In this document: positions 33,089 to 42,215 of the stretch, piece after piece
Layout: every line of letters begins with the position of its first letter
Position numbering within the stretch: position 1 is the first letter of the stretch
NCBI RefSeq assembly: GCF_002266465.3
Contig: NZ_CP029427.2
Span: 4,590,501-4,654,500, forward strand
Reading direction: 5' to 3'
Origin: Bradyrhizobium symbiodeficiens
GTDB taxonomy: Bacteria > Pseudomonadota > Alphaproteobacteria > Rhizobiales > Xanthobacteraceae
Length of the DNA: 64,000 nucleotides
Position numbers and translations under genes: made by a program
Notes under the pieces: generated by a model
The model's database searches: none
Seen by the model: only the letters and a program-made list of their open reading frames with translations
What the model was told of the DNA's origin: nothing

Positions 33089-35146
33089 GTGGCGACATAT
33101 CTGGACACGCTCAATGCGGAGCAGCGCCGCGCCGTCGAGCATGGCGTGGCCGATGGTGCGACCGTGGGCGCCCCCCTGCTGGTCATTGCCGGCGCCGGCT
33201 CCGGCAAGACCAACACGCTGGCGCATCGCGTCGCGCATCTGATCGTCGCCGGCGCCGATCCGCGCCGCATCCTGCTGATGACGTTCTCACGCCGCGCCGC
33301 GGCGGAGATGGCCGGCCGGGTCGAGCGTATCGCCCGCAAGGTGTTAGGGGAGAACAACGCCGCGATCATGCGCGATGCTCTCACCTGGGCCGGCACCTTC
33401 CACGGCATCGGCGCGCGCCTGTTGCGCGAATATGCCGAACGGATCGGCGTCGATCCCGCCTTCACCATCCACGACCGCGAGGATTCCGCAGACCTGATGA
33501 ACCTGGTCCGGCACGAGCGCGGCCTGTCGAAGACCGAAAGTCGTTTCCCCGCCAAGGGCACCTGCCTGTCGATCTACTCGCGCTGCGTCAATGCCGAGTT
33601 GGAGATCGAGAAGGTGCTCGGGCTCCACTATCCCTGGTGTGCGGGCTGGGCTGCCGAGTTGAAGGGACTGTTCGCGGCTTACGTCGAGGCCAAGCAGGCC
33701 CAGCACGTGCTCGATTACGACGATCTGTTGCTCTATTGGTCGCAGATGATGAGCGATGCGCTGATCGCCGAGGAGATCGGCGGCCGCTTCGATCACGTGC
33801 TGGTCGACGAATACCAGGACACCAACCGCCTGCAATCCTCGATCCTCCTGGCGCTCAAGCCCGACGGCCGTGGGCTCACCGTGGTCGGCGACGATGCGCA
33901 GTCGATCTATTCGTTCCGCGCCGCCACGGTCCGCAACATCCTGGACTTTCCGCAGAGCTTCTCGCCGCGCGCGGAGATGATCACGCTCGACCGCAACTAC
34001 CGCTCGACGCAGACCGTGCTGGCGGCGGCCAATGGCGTCATCGGGCTCGCGCGCGAACGCTTCACCAAGAACCTCTGGACCGACCGAGCCGCCTCGCACA
34101 AGCCGCAGCTCGTCACCGTGCATAACGAGGCCGATCAGGCGCGCTACATCGTCGAGGAGGTGCTGGCGAACCGCGAGCAAGGCGCGCTGCTCAAGCACCA
34201 GGCCGTGCTGTTCCGGACCTCCTCGCATTCCGGCCCGCTCGAGATCGAGCTGACCCGCCGCAACATTCCGTTCGTGAAGTTCGGCGGGCTGAAATTCCTC
34301 GATGCCGCGCACGTCAAGGACGTGCTGGCGCTGCTGCGCTTTGCCGAGAATCCGCGCGACCGCGTCGCCGGTTTCCGCATCCTGCATCTGTTGCCGGGCA
34401 TCGGGCCCGCGACCGCGCAGCGCGTGCTCGACCAGATGGCGGAGAGCACCGACCCGCTTGCCGTGCTCGGCCAGCTTCCGGTGCCGGCACGCACCGGCGC
34501 CGACTGGACCGACTTCGTCCGCACCGTCGAGAATCTGCGTTACTCGGAATGGCCGGTCGATCTCGAACGCGTGCGGCTGTGGTACGAGCCGCATCTCGAT
34601 CGCCTCCACGAGGAGTCCGAGACGCGCCGCGCCGATCTGATGCAGCTCGAGCAGATCGCGAGCGGCTATGCCAGCCGCGAAAAGTTTTTGACCGAGCTCA
34701 CCCTCGACCCGCCGGATGCGACCAGCGACAAATCCGGGCCACCGCTGCGCGACGAGGACTATCTGATCCTCTCCACCATCCACTCCGCCAAGGGCCAGGA
34801 GTGGAAATCGGTGTTCGTGCTCAACGTCGTCGACGGCTGCATGCCGTCCGATCTCGGCGCCGGCACCTCCGCGGAGCTCGAAGAGGAGCGCCGCCTGCTC
34901 TATGTCGCGATGACGCGCGCCAAGGACGATCTGCACCTCGTCGTGCCCCAGCGCTTCTTCACCCACGGCCAGGCCGCCAAGGGCGACCGCCACGTCTACG
35001 CCTCGCGCACGCGCTTCATCCCGGAGCAGCTGGTCTATTTGTTCGAGCGCACCGCCTGGCCGAAGGCCGGCGCTGGCGCTGCCCGCACCGCGGCACAGGG
35101 CCCGAAGGTCGACATCGGGGCGCGGATGCGCGGGATGTGGCGGTAG
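33089..35146 (+). CDS. UvrD/Rep-type ATP-dependent DNA helicase
   Basis: A 685-residue superfamily 1A helicase. Motif I GAGSGKT is at 35-41, motif II VDEYQDTN, motif III VGDDAQSIYSFRAA, motif IV LDRNYRST, motif V STIHSAKGQEW and motif VI LLYVAMTRAKDDL; all are intact. Length is close to Rep. GTG start follows an upstream GGGG. It is monocistronic by position. UvrD is less likely because the C-terminal UvrD tail is not seen, and an AddA role is excluded by size. Confidence 0.93.
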   Translation: MATYLDTLNAEQRRAVEHGVADGATVGAPLLVIAGAGSGKTNTLAHRVAHLIVAGADPRRILLMTFSRRAAAEMAGRVERIARKVLGENNAAIMRDALTWAGTFHGIGARLLREYAERIGVDPAFTIHDREDSADLMNLVRHERGLSKTESRFPAKGTCLSIYSRCVNAELEIEKVLGLHYPWCAGWAAELKGLFAAYVEAKQAQHVLDYDDLLLYWSQMMSDALIAEEIGGRFDHVLVDEYQDTNRLQSSILLALKPDGRGLTVVGDDAQSIYSFRAATVRNILDFPQSFSPRAEMITLDRNYRSTQTVLAAANGVIGLARERFTKNLWTDRAASHKPQLVTVHNEADQARYIVEEVLANREQGALLKHQAVLFRTSSHSGPLEIELTRRNIPFVKFGGLKFLDAAHVKDVLALLRFAENPRDRVAGFRILHLLPGIGPATAQRVLDQMAESTDPLAVLGQLPVPARTGADWTDFVRTVENLRYSEWPVDLERVRLWYEPHLDRLHEESETRRADLMQLEQIASGYASREKFLTELTLDPPDATSDKSGPPLRDEDYLILSTIHSAKGQEWKSVFVLNVVDGCMPSDLGAGTSAELEEERRLLYVAMTRAKDDLHLVVPQRFFTHGQAAKGDRHVYASRTRFIPEQLVYLFERTAWPKAGAGAARTAAQGPKVDIGARMRGMWR

Positions 35147-35202
35147 ACGCAAGAGGCTCGTCGCAGGACCTGTCAGGATAACTGGAACAACAGAGGTCCG
35201 GA

Positions 35203-36183
35203 ATGAAAGCCGTCGTCGTCGAGCAATACGCGCCCATCGATCAGATCGAACTGAAGGACATTCCGTCCCCGCGCGTAGAGCCCGGGCAGTTGCGCATCAA
35301 GGTCGAGGCCGCCGGGATCGGCTTCGTCGACGGCCTGAAGATCGAGGGACGCTACCAGACCAAAGATCCCCTGCCCTTCATTCCCGGCACGGAATTCGCG
35401 GGCATGGTGACGGACGCGCCCGGCGCACCCGGCGGCTATCAAGCCGGTATGCGCGTGATGGGAATGACGCGGTCGGGCGCGCTGGCCGAGGAGATCGTCG
35501 TCAGACCCGAAGCGCTCCATCGCCTGCCCGACGGCGTCGCGGCCGAAGTCGCCGCCTCGTTTCGTGCCAACTATCTCACCGCCCTCTATGCGCTGAGCGC
35601 GCGCGCCTCGCTGGTCGCCGGCGAGCAGCTGCTGGTGCTGGGTGCGGCCGGCGGCACCGGAACCGCGGCGGTGCAGATCGGCAAGCTGCTCGGCGCCCGC
35701 GTGATCGCGGCCGCATCGACACCGGAGAAGCGCGATTTTGCGCGGGCGCACGGTGCCGACGCGGTGATCGACTACACGCAGACCGGCTGGCGCGACACGC
35801 TCAAGGAGTTGACCGACGGACGCGGCGCCGACGTGATCTTCGATCCCGTCGGCGGCGAAATTTCGGTGCAGGCGTTTCGGTCCATCGCCTGGCGCGGACG
35901 CCATCTCGTGGTCGGCTTTGCCGCCGGCGCCATTCCCGCATTGCCGTTCAATCTGCCGCTTCTCAAGGGCGGCGCCCTGCTCGGCGTCGACCTCGCGCAG
36001 ATAGCCACCCGCGAGCCCGACGTTCAGAAGCGTCTGATGTCGGAGCTGATCGGCTGGCTCGCCGACGGCAAGCTGAAGCCCGCGGTCGGCCGCGTCTTCG
36101 CGCTCGAAGATTTTCGCGAGGCGTTCAAGACGATGCAGACGCGAGCAGCACTCGGCAAGATGGTGGTGCGGATCGCGCGATAG
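35203..36183 (+). CDS. NADPH:quinone oxidoreductase, zinc-free MDR family
   Basis: A 326-residue medium-chain reductase. Its catalytic-domain start is IELKDIPSPRVEPGQLRI; the Rossmann glycine motif LVLGAAGGTGTAAVQIGKLLG is at about 140-160. Family features PFIPGTEFAGMV and RGADVIFDPVGGE are present; the zinc-ligand cysteines are absent, as in quinone reductases. GAGGTCCGG precedes the ATG. Reduces quinones or enones with NADPH. Confidence 0.92.
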   Translation: MKAVVVEQYAPIDQIELKDIPSPRVEPGQLRIKVEAAGIGFVDGLKIEGRYQTKDPLPFIPGTEFAGMVTDAPGAPGGYQAGMRVMGMTRSGALAEEIVVRPEALHRLPDGVAAEVAASFRANYLTALYALSARASLVAGEQLLVLGAAGGTGTAAVQIGKLLGARVIAAASTPEKRDFARAHGADAVIDYTQTGWRDTLKELTDGRGADVIFDPVGGEISVQAFRSIAWRGRHLVVGFAAGAIPALPFNLPLLKGGALLGVDLAQIATREPDVQKRLMSELIGWLADGKLKPAVGRVFALEDFREAFKTMQTRAALGKMVVRIAR

Positions 36184-36281
36184 ACCTCACAAACGGAAAC
36201 CGAGCATTTCCGGAATGCAGCCTTGTCGCCCGGCAACCACCCATTAGATCTCGACAATCCCTCCCCGCAGAGATCTGATCG

Positions 36282-37316
36282 ATGACCGCACCGCTTCAAT
36301 TCGGACTGGACACCTTTGGCGACGTGACGAAGGACGCCGCCGGCGCCATGCTTCCGCACGCGCAGGTGATCCGCAACGTCGTCGACGAAGCCGTGCTGGC
36401 CGACGAGCTCGGCCTCGACTTCATCGGCCTCGGCGAGCATCACCGCGCCGATTTTGCGATCTCCTCGCCGGAGACCGTGCTCGCGGCGATCGCAGCGCGA
36501 ACCAAGCGCATCCATCTCGGCTCGGCCGTGACGGTGCTGTCTTCGGACGATCCCATCCGCGTGTTCCAGCGCTTTGCCACGCTGGATGCCCTCTCGAACG
36601 GACGCGCGGAAGTGATCCTCGGCCGCGGCTCGTTCACCGAGTCCTTTCCGCTGTTCGGCTTCGACCTGCGCAAATACGAAGAGCTGTTCGAAGAGAAGCT
36701 CGACCTGTTCGCCGCGCTCCTGCCGCAGAAGCCGGTGAGCTGGGAGGGCAAGCTGCGTCCGCCGCTGCGGGATCAGTTGGTCTATCCGCCGGTCGAGCAC
36801 GGCACGCTCAAGACCTGGATCGGCGTCGGCGGCAGCCCGCAATCGGTGGTGCGCGCCGCGCATTACGATTTGCCCCTGATGCTCGCCATCATCGGCGGCG
36901 ATCCCGCGCGCTTTGCGCCCTTCGTCGATCTGCATCACCGCGCCGCCAAGGAATTCGGCCGCACCGCGCAGCCGATCGGCGTGCACTCGCCCGGCTATGT
37001 CGCCGAGACGGATGAAGAAGCGCGCGAGGAGCTCTGGCCCGACTACAAGGCGATGCGCGACCGCATCGGCAAGGAGCGCGGCTGGCCGCCGATGGGCCGC
37101 GACGAGTTCGTCAACGAGGTCGAGCACGGCTCGCTCTATGCCGGCTCGCCGGAGACGGTGGCACGCAAGATCGCCAGGACGGCGAAGACGCTCGGCATTT
37201 CGCGGTTTCAGCTGAAATATTCGGCCGGGCCCCTGCCGCACGAGAAGCTGATGAAGAGCATCGAGCTCTACGGGCGCAAGGTGGTGCCGATGGTGCGGGA
37301 GATGCTTGCCGCTTGA
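36282..37316 (+). CDS. LLM class flavin-dependent oxidoreductase
   Basis: A 344-residue TIM-barrel enzyme of the bacterial luciferase-like family. Blocks: ELGLDFIGLGEHHRADFAIS, KRIHLGSAVTVLSSDDPIRV and GRAEVILGRGSFTESFPLFG. The C-terminus is PHEKLMKSIELYG. Such proteins use FMNH2 or F420 to oxidise small organics; the substrate cannot be told. The gene ends immediately before the ppk2 region. Confidence 0.9.
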   Translation: MTAPLQFGLDTFGDVTKDAAGAMLPHAQVIRNVVDEAVLADELGLDFIGLGEHHRADFAISSPETVLAAIAARTKRIHLGSAVTVLSSDDPIRVFQRFATLDALSNGRAEVILGRGSFTESFPLFGFDLRKYEELFEEKLDLFAALLPQKPVSWEGKLRPPLRDQLVYPPVEHGTLKTWIGVGGSPQSVVRAAHYDLPLMLAIIGGDPARFAPFVDLHHRAAKEFGRTAQPIGVHSPGYVAETDEEAREELWPDYKAMRDRIGKERGWPPMGRDEFVNEVEHGSLYAGSPETVARKIARTAKTLGISRFQLKYSAGPLPHEKLMKSIELYGRKVVPMVREMLAA

Positions 37317-37387
37317 TCCACGTCAAATCGCGCGATCGGGTTTCCGCACTAGAAGAGGATTCCCGTGCATCAGGACGAGCAAGGCGA

Positions 37388-38521
37388 ATGGCACCTCTTT
37401 CCAGGAAGTCCCCGCAAGCGCGCCGCCAGAAGGCCCCCGGCAAACCGGCAGCGCAGGTCAAGTCGGCAAGCGCGCGGACGCGCGCGATCGAGCTGACGGC
37501 GGTCGAAAGGTCTTTTGCCGAGCAGTCTTCCTCGGCCGCGCTGCAAACCGAGATGGCGGCGCTCGACAGCGTGCTGAAGGGGCCGCCCGCCCTTTCGCCG
37601 GACAGCGAGCCGGTTCAGGCCATTCTGACCGGCGCGGCGCCTGATGATGCCGAGCGTCTTCAGGCGCTGCTGGCCGGCAAGGAAGCCAAGCGTGCAAGGC
37701 GCACCACCAGCGACGAATTGGCCGACGATTGGCGGCTGGGCGGTTACCCCTACAAGTCGCGAATGTATCGCCGCGACTACGAGGAGCAGAAGTTCGTCCT
37801 TCAGACCGAGCTGCTGAAATTGCAGAACTGGATGAAGGAAAGCCGGCAGCGCGTCGTCCTGTTGTTCGAAGGCCGCGACGCCGCGGGCAAGGGCGGCGCG
37901 ATCAAGCGCTTCATGGAACATCTCAATCCGCGTGGCGCGCGTGTCGTGGCCCTGGAAAAGCCGAGCGAGGTCGAGCGCGGCCAGTGGTACTTCCAGCGCT
38001 ACGTGCAGCATCTGCCGACCGCCGGCGAGATCGTGCTGTTCGACCGCAGCTGGTACAACCGGGCCGGCGTCGAGCGCGTGATGAGCTTCTGCTCGCCTGG
38101 AGAGTACGACGAATTCCTGCGTCAGGTCCCCGAGTTCGAACGCAATCTCGCGCGCAGCGGCCTGCACCTCATCAAGTTCTGGTTCTCGGTCAGCCGCGAG
38201 GAGCAGCGCCGGCGCTTCAGGGAGCGTGAAGGCCATCCGCTGAAGCAGTGGAAGCTGTCACCGATCGACCTCGCCTCGCTCGACAAATGGGACGATTACA
38301 CCCGCGCCAAGGAATCCATGTTCTTCCACACCGATACGGCGGACTGCCCGTGGATCGTCATCAAGTCCGACGACAAGAAGCGCGCCCGCCTCAACGCCAT
38401 GCGCTACGTGCTTCATGCGATGCCCTATGCCGGCAAGGACAGCAAACGCGTCGGCATGATCGACGATCTCCTGGTCGGGCGCGCGAACGTGATCCACGAG
38501 CGGGAAGAGCATGGGAAGTAG
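37388..38521 (+). CDS. ppk2: polyphosphate kinase 2
   Basis: A 377-residue PPK2, which phosphorylates nucleotides with polyphosphate. Walker A EGRDAAGKGG at 161-170 and the lid/Walker B EIVLFDRSWYNRAGVERVM are intact; RRRFREREGHPLKQWKLSP is also typical. The first 100 residues are Lys/Arg/Ala-rich and variable, longer than in the minimal PPK2. ATG 37388 is used because the preceding frame is only an in-frame extension from TTG overlapping the oxidoreductase stop. Confidence 0.92.
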   Translation: MAPLSRKSPQARRQKAPGKPAAQVKSASARTRAIELTAVERSFAEQSSSAALQTEMAALDSVLKGPPALSPDSEPVQAILTGAAPDDAERLQALLAGKEAKRARRTTSDELADDWRLGGYPYKSRMYRRDYEEQKFVLQTELLKLQNWMKESRQRVVLLFEGRDAAGKGGAIKRFMEHLNPRGARVVALEKPSEVERGQWYFQRYVQHLPTAGEIVLFDRSWYNRAGVERVMSFCSPGEYDEFLRQVPEFERNLARSGLHLIKFWFSVSREEQRRRFREREGHPLKQWKLSPIDLASLDKWDDYTRAKESMFFHTDTADCPWIVIKSDDKKRARLNAMRYVLHAMPYAGKDSKRVGMIDDLLVGRANVIHEREEHGK

Positions 38522-38559
38522 AGGGGAGCAAAAGAAACGGGACGATCTGTCGCCATCGA

Positions 38560-38802
38560 CTACCAAAGTCGCTTCTTCGCAAAAGCGTGACCTGAACCAG
38601 ATTTCAGGTAGCGCTCCAAAGCTCGTGCTTTCTCAATATCTGAAAAGGCCACGTACGTGACCAGGCGCCACGGTCCGTATTTGGATGTATGCGACGATTT
38701 TCCTGCGTTGTGATCCCGCAGGCGCTGCCTAAGATCCGTCGTCAGGCCGATGTAGCGCTGGCCGACGAACACTTCGCTTTCCAGAAGATAGACATAATGC
38801 AT
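38560..38802 (-). CDS. GIY-YIG endonuclease domain protein
   Basis: An 80-residue single GIY-YIG domain. The motif appears as YVYLLES and YIGLTTDLRQRLRDHN, with the ARALERYLKSGSGHAF helix carrying the conserved glutamate. A basic KKRLW tail ends it. Upstream GGAGGG supports the ATG. UPF0213-like members are widespread and their biological role is poorly known. Confidence 0.9.
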   Translation of the reverse strand: MHYVYLLESEVFVGQRYIGLTTDLRQRLRDHNAGKSSHTSKYGPWRLVTYVAFSDIEKARALERYLKSGSGHAFAKKRLW

Positions 38803-38836
38803 GGATGCCGCCCTCCTTCGCCAAGGCTTCGGAGGG

Positions 38837-38899
38837 CATCCTGCTTCGCGCAGCTGGAGGCTGCAAATCCTGCGAAGCGCGTCAGCGCGAAGCAGGATG
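38837..38899. repeat. inverted repeat with 14-bp arms beside tRNA-Tyr
   Basis: CATCCTGCTTCGCG (38837-38850) and CGCGAAGCAGGATG (38886-38899) are perfect arms around a 35-bp centre. The right arm overlaps the last bases of the tRNA-Tyr gene by two, so the hairpin would form at the tRNA 3' trailer. Confidence 0.75.
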
Positions 38900-38983
38900 G
38901 TGGGGGAGGCAGGACTCGAACCTGCGAAGCCATGAGGCGGCTGATTTACAGTCAGCTCCCTTTGCCACTCGGGACACTCCCCC
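38898..38983 (-). tRNA. tRNA-Tyr (GTA anticodon)
   Basis: An 86-nt class II tRNA with encoded CCA. Acceptor GGGGGAG pairs with CTCCCCC, the anticodon loop CTGTAAA gives GTA, and a long variable arm (CCGCCTCATGGCTTCG region) is present, as expected for bacterial tRNA-Tyr. Confidence 0.95.
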
Positions 38984-39189
38984 GCTCGACGGCAGCACAA
39001 TCGGGCCGGACCTTGCCGGCGACCGAAGACGGCCATGGAACGTGAAGGCCGCGACAGCCCGGATGGGGGCGCGACCGGGCGCGGTTATCGGCGAAGCGGT
39101 GGGGTAAAGTCAACCGAGGCGAACAGCTAAAATCGCCGCCGAAGCCACCCAAATTGCCATATTCCGGGACCCGTGACACAAGCGAGCCC

Positions 39190-40020
39190 ATGAAGGACAA
39201 GAAATTCACCCCCAGGGGCCCCCGCGGCGGGGCTAAGCCCTTCAACAGAACCGGGAAATCGGGCGGCCGGCCGGCCTGGCGCGACCGCGATTCGCACCCC
39301 GACGGGCCGGTCATCCTCTATGGCTGGCACACCGTCACCCTGGCGCTGGCCAATCCGGCGCGGCAGATCCGCAAGCTGACGCTGACCGAGAATGCAGCCA
39401 AGCGGCTCGCCGACGAGAACATCGCAACCCGCGTCGCCCCCGAAATCGTCCGTCCCCAGGAGATCGACCGCCTGCTCTCGCCGGACGCCGTGCACCAGGG
39501 CCTGCTCGCCGAGGCCGATCCCCTGCCCTCGCCCGACATCGAGGACCTGGCGCAGGAAGGCATGGTGCTGGTGCTCGACCAGATCACCGATCCCCACAAT
39601 GTCGGCGCCATCCTGCGCTCGGCCGCAGCCTTCGCGGTGAAAGCGATCGTCACCACCGCGCGCCACAGTCCCGAAGCGACCGGGGTGCTCGCCAAGGCCG
39701 CCTCGGGCGCGCTGGAGCTGGTGCCTGTTATCACCGTGCAGAACCTCGCGCGCGCCCTGACCACGCTGAACGAGACCGGCTTCCAGACCGTTGGCCTCGA
39801 CAGCGAAGGCAGCGAGGATCTCTCGGAGGTCGCGCTGCGCGAGCCGCTGGCACTGGTGTTGGGGGCCGAAGGCAAAGGCCTCAGGCAATTGACCCGCGAG
39901 ACCTGCAGCGTCGTGGCGCGGCTCGACATGCCCGGCGAGATCAAGAGCCTCAACGTGTCGAACGCCGCCGCGCTCTCGCTCTATGTCGGCGCGAGCCGGC
40001 TGGGGCTGATGAAGCGGTAA
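39190..40020 (+). CDS. rlmB: 23S rRNA 2'-O-methyltransferase RlmB-like (TrmH/SPOUT family)
   Basis: A 276-residue SPOUT methyltransferase. N-terminal substrate-binding domain: VILYGWHTVTLALANPARQI. Knot motifs: LDQITDPHNVGAILRSAAAF (motif 1), LVLGAEGKGL (motif 2) and SLNVSNAAALSLY (motif 3). The basic first 35 residues bind RNA. RlmB methylates G2251 of 23S rRNA; TrmH-type tRNA activity is a less likely alternative. The start at 39190 gives MKDKKFTPRG. Confidence 0.92.
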   Translation: MKDKKFTPRGPRGGAKPFNRTGKSGGRPAWRDRDSHPDGPVILYGWHTVTLALANPARQIRKLTLTENAAKRLADENIATRVAPEIVRPQEIDRLLSPDAVHQGLLAEADPLPSPDIEDLAQEGMVLVLDQITDPHNVGAILRSAAAFAVKAIVTTARHSPEATGVLAKAASGALELVPVITVQNLARALTTLNETGFQTVGLDSEGSEDLSEVALREPLALVLGAEGKGLRQLTRETCSVVARLDMPGEIKSLNVSNAAALSLYVGASRLGLMKR

Positions 40021-40034
40021 TTCGAAAAAGCAAA

Positions 40035-40063
40035 ACGCCCGTCCGCATCGCGCGAACGGGCGT
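40035..40063 (-). terminator. terminator of the Gly-Tyr-rich protein gene
   Basis: ACGCCCGT and ACGGGCGT pair around a 13-base loop; on the minus strand the stem is followed by TTTTGCTTTTT. It lies 25 bp past the minus-strand stop and between convergent genes. Confidence 0.75.
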
Positions 40064-40087
40064 CTCGTCAGCTCGACCGATCAGAGA

Positions 40088-40645
40088 TCAGTGATAGCGG
40101 CGCATCGCGCGATGGCCGCCGTAGTACGGCGCGGCGCGGTGGGCATAGCCATAGCGCGGGCCGTAGCCGTAATGCGTGCGGGGCAGATAGCCGTGGCGCG
40201 GACCGTAGCCGTAGCGATACGGGCGATAGTACGGCCGACGGTAGGGATAGGCGCCCGGAGCGACAATCGCCGCGCCACGATAGCCGTAGCCGTTTCCATA
40301 ACCGTAACCACGGCCATAGCCGTAGCCGTAATTGGCGGGCGCGACGACCGCATCTTCACGGTAGGTCGGATACGGCGCGAAGGCGCCCGGGCCGGTATAG
40401 GTCGGGCCCTGGTTGACGTGATAATATTGCGTGGTCGGCTCGGCGAGACGCTCATAGGCGCCATAGCCGTAGCCGGCACCGTAACCATAACCCGCACCAT
40501 AGCCGTAGCCGCCGCAACCGGTGTTGCAGCCGGAATACACCGGTGCGACCGGCTGGCAAGGATTGAAGCCGCACGCCGCGGCGGGTGCCGTGGCGACGAA
40601 CATCGCGGCAGCTGCCGCGACCAGTCCCGAAATCATCTGACGCAT
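40088..40645 (-). CDS. secreted Gly/Tyr-rich repetitive protein
   Basis: A 185-residue exported protein. The signal peptide is residues 1-24 (ISGLVAAAAAMFVATAPAAA). The mature part is built from GYGYGAGYGYG-type repeats, an Arg/Tyr/Pro-rich stretch (YPYRRPYYRPYRYGYGP) and His near the end. The N-terminal Cys cluster CGFNPCQPVAP could form disulfides. AGGAGAGAG precedes the ATG. It is probably a cell-surface or wall-associated structural protein; no enzyme motif is visible. Confidence 0.85.
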   Translation of the reverse strand: MRQMISGLVAAAAAMFVATAPAAACGFNPCQPVAPVYSGCNTGCGGYGYGAGYGYGAGYGYGAYERLAEPTTQYYHVNQGPTYTGPGAFAPYPTYREDAVVAPANYGYGYGRGYGYGNGYGYRGAAIVAPGAYPYRRPYYRPYRYGYGPRHGYLPRTHYGYGPRYGYAHRAAPYYGGHRAMRRYH

Positions 40646-40688
40646 TACTCTCTCCTGTTGATTTCCGTTTGTTGGATTTTGACGTTTC

Positions 40689-41174
40689 TTAACCCGGCGG
40701 CCTGCCGGGCACCTGGACATGCGGCCGCGGGCGCGGTGGCCGCGGACGATCGTTGATCTCGGGCGCGAGGATCACCGGCGGTGCGTCGACCGGCGCATTC
40801 ATCTGCGCCGGCAGCGGCGCCGATTGCGCGCCCCAGCTCTGGTAATAGCTCTCGGCGGGCTTCGGCAATTTGCGGTTCGTGGGCGGCTCGACCTCGAGCC
40901 GGCCGTAGCCGGGCCGCAGGCCCATCGTCGGATAATAATGGCCGACGTCGGCCGGCTGCCGCTCGGGGACATAGCGTCCGCCATAGATCGTGGGCTGCAC
41001 CTGCTGGTTCTTGCCCAGGCCCCAGACACCCTCGACCACGGCATAGGACGCGTCGATATTGTTGATGATGATCGGCACGCCGGGCCGGCCGGGAACGACG
41101 ATATCGAAGCCGCTGCCGGCAAACGCCGTCGCGGGCAGTCCGATCAGAAAGGCAGCGAGCGCCACAGCACGCAT
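40689..41174 (-). CDS. secreted Pro-rich protein
   Basis: A 161-residue protein with signal peptide (AVALAAFLIGLPATAFA). The mature part starts GSGFDIVVPGRPGVPIIINN and is Pro/Tyr-rich, ending in PRPPRPRPHVQVPGRPPG. ATG 41172-41174 replaces a longer frame lacking a signal. It precedes the Gly-Tyr-rich gene by 43 bp on the same strand, so the two are probably co-expressed envelope proteins. Confidence 0.78.
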   Translation of the reverse strand: MRAVALAAFLIGLPATAFAGSGFDIVVPGRPGVPIIINNIDASYAVVEGVWGLGKNQQVQPTIYGGRYVPERQPADVGHYYPTMGLRPGYGRLEVEPPTNRKLPKPAESYYQSWGAQSAPLPAQMNAPVDAPPVILAPEINDRPRPPRPRPHVQVPGRPPG

Positions 41175-41456
41175 CAGGGGACCCCGGTTATGCGCCGGCA
41201 ACCTACCCGACCGCGGCGACAAGAGGGTTAAGGCGCGCTCACCAATTTCCGGTAAGCCTAATGTGTAGGGATTGCGCGGCGTTCAAATGCCGCCAAGCCT
41301 ATCAGTGAAGCGTTAACGGCGCGCGTCCGAGCCAGGGTGGAACCGCACCGTGCTCACATCGGTGTGACCATCCGACTCTCGAAATCGTCAGTCTTCGCGG
41401 AACGTCCGGCGCCGCCAGCGTTTAGCCATCGTCAAGAATTTGGGAGACAAACAATC

Positions 41457-41945
41457 ATGAACATCAAGCTTCTCGGAGCGACGGCGATTGCAGTGACCAT
41501 GCTGGCAGGCGCGGCCAACGCGCAAGCGGTCATCAATGAACCGGGCCGTTGCAGCGCCCAATTCCCCAATGCCAATTGCCAGAACCTCGGCCCCGGCAAT
41601 CCCTACACCGATAGTGGATACCGCCATCGCCGCGCGTCCTATCGTCAGACCAATGGCGACTGGAATAACGACTGGAACAGGAGCCGCACCAGCTTCTGGC
41701 CGACCGACGTCGCGGCCGGCGTAGCCGGCGCCGCGATCGGCACCGCTGGCGCGATTGCCTCAGCGCCGTTCCGCGCCTGGGACAATTCCTACGCTTCCGA
41801 CAACAGCTGGAACAATTCGTGGGACAACCGCGGCTGGGACAATCGTGGCTGGGACACCCGCACCTACGCCCAGCGTAACGGCTTCGTCTGCACGCCCGGC
41901 ACCTGGTTCAAGGGCGAAGACGGCCGCCGGCACATCTGCCAGTAA
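41457..41945 (+). CDS. secreted Asn/Trp-rich protein
   Basis: A 162-residue protein with signal peptide (MNIKLLGATAIAVTMLAGAA). The mature part has an Ala/Gly-rich hydrophobic segment (about 85-105) and repeated WDNRGWDNRG units. The C-terminus FVCTPGTWFKGEDGRRHIC ends near a Cys pair likely to form a disulfide. GGGAGAC precedes the ATG. Function unknown; surface location inferred. Confidence 0.8.
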   Translation: MNIKLLGATAIAVTMLAGAANAQAVINEPGRCSAQFPNANCQNLGPGNPYTDSGYRHRRASYRQTNGDWNNDWNRSRTSFWPTDVAAGVAGAAIGTAGAIASAPFRAWDNSYASDNSWNNSWDNRGWDNRGWDTRTYAQRNGFVCTPGTWFKGEDGRRHICQ

Positions 41946-41967
41946 GCCGATCCAAATCGATGCGAGC

Positions 41968-41995
41968 AATCAGGCGGCCTCCGGGCCGCCTGATT
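41968..41995 (+). terminator. perfect 12-bp hairpin after the Asn/Trp-rich gene
   Basis: AATCAGGCGGCC, loop TCCG and GGCCGCCTGATT form an uninterrupted stem 22 bp past the stop codon. The following T-run is weak. Confidence 0.7.
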
Positions 41996-42108
41996 CATGT
42001 CGGCGGCGACCGCCTTTCCGGTTCTGGCACTTTCCGATCAAGTCTGGTATTGCGGCGCGCAACGGGTGGACAGCCGGCCCATGCCGGTCCTGCCCGCCTC
42101 AAGGCGTC

Positions 42109-42183
42109 GCCGGCTTAGCTCAGCGGTAGAGCAGCGGTTTTGTAAACCGAAGGTCGGGGGTTCAATCCCCTCAGCCGGCACCA
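42109..42183 (+). tRNA. tRNA-Thr (TGT anticodon)
   Basis: A 75-nt cloverleaf with encoded CCA. Acceptor GCCGGCT pairs with AGCCGGC, D-arm AGCTCAGCGGTAGAGC, anticodon loop TTTGTAA gives TGT, T-arm GGGGGTTCAATCCCCT. The 3' 43 bases are duplicated downstream at 42831-42873. Confidence 0.95.
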
Positions 42184-42215
42184 TTCGTCGCCGGAAATCA
42201 AGAACTTACCAGTCA

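Noticed and set aside
33344..35152. A 602-codon open frame on the minus strand opposite the helicase gene
   Set aside because: It is exactly antisense to a complete UvrD-type helicase with all motifs; the Arg/Asp/Ala-rich translation is typical of a GC-rich shadow frame.
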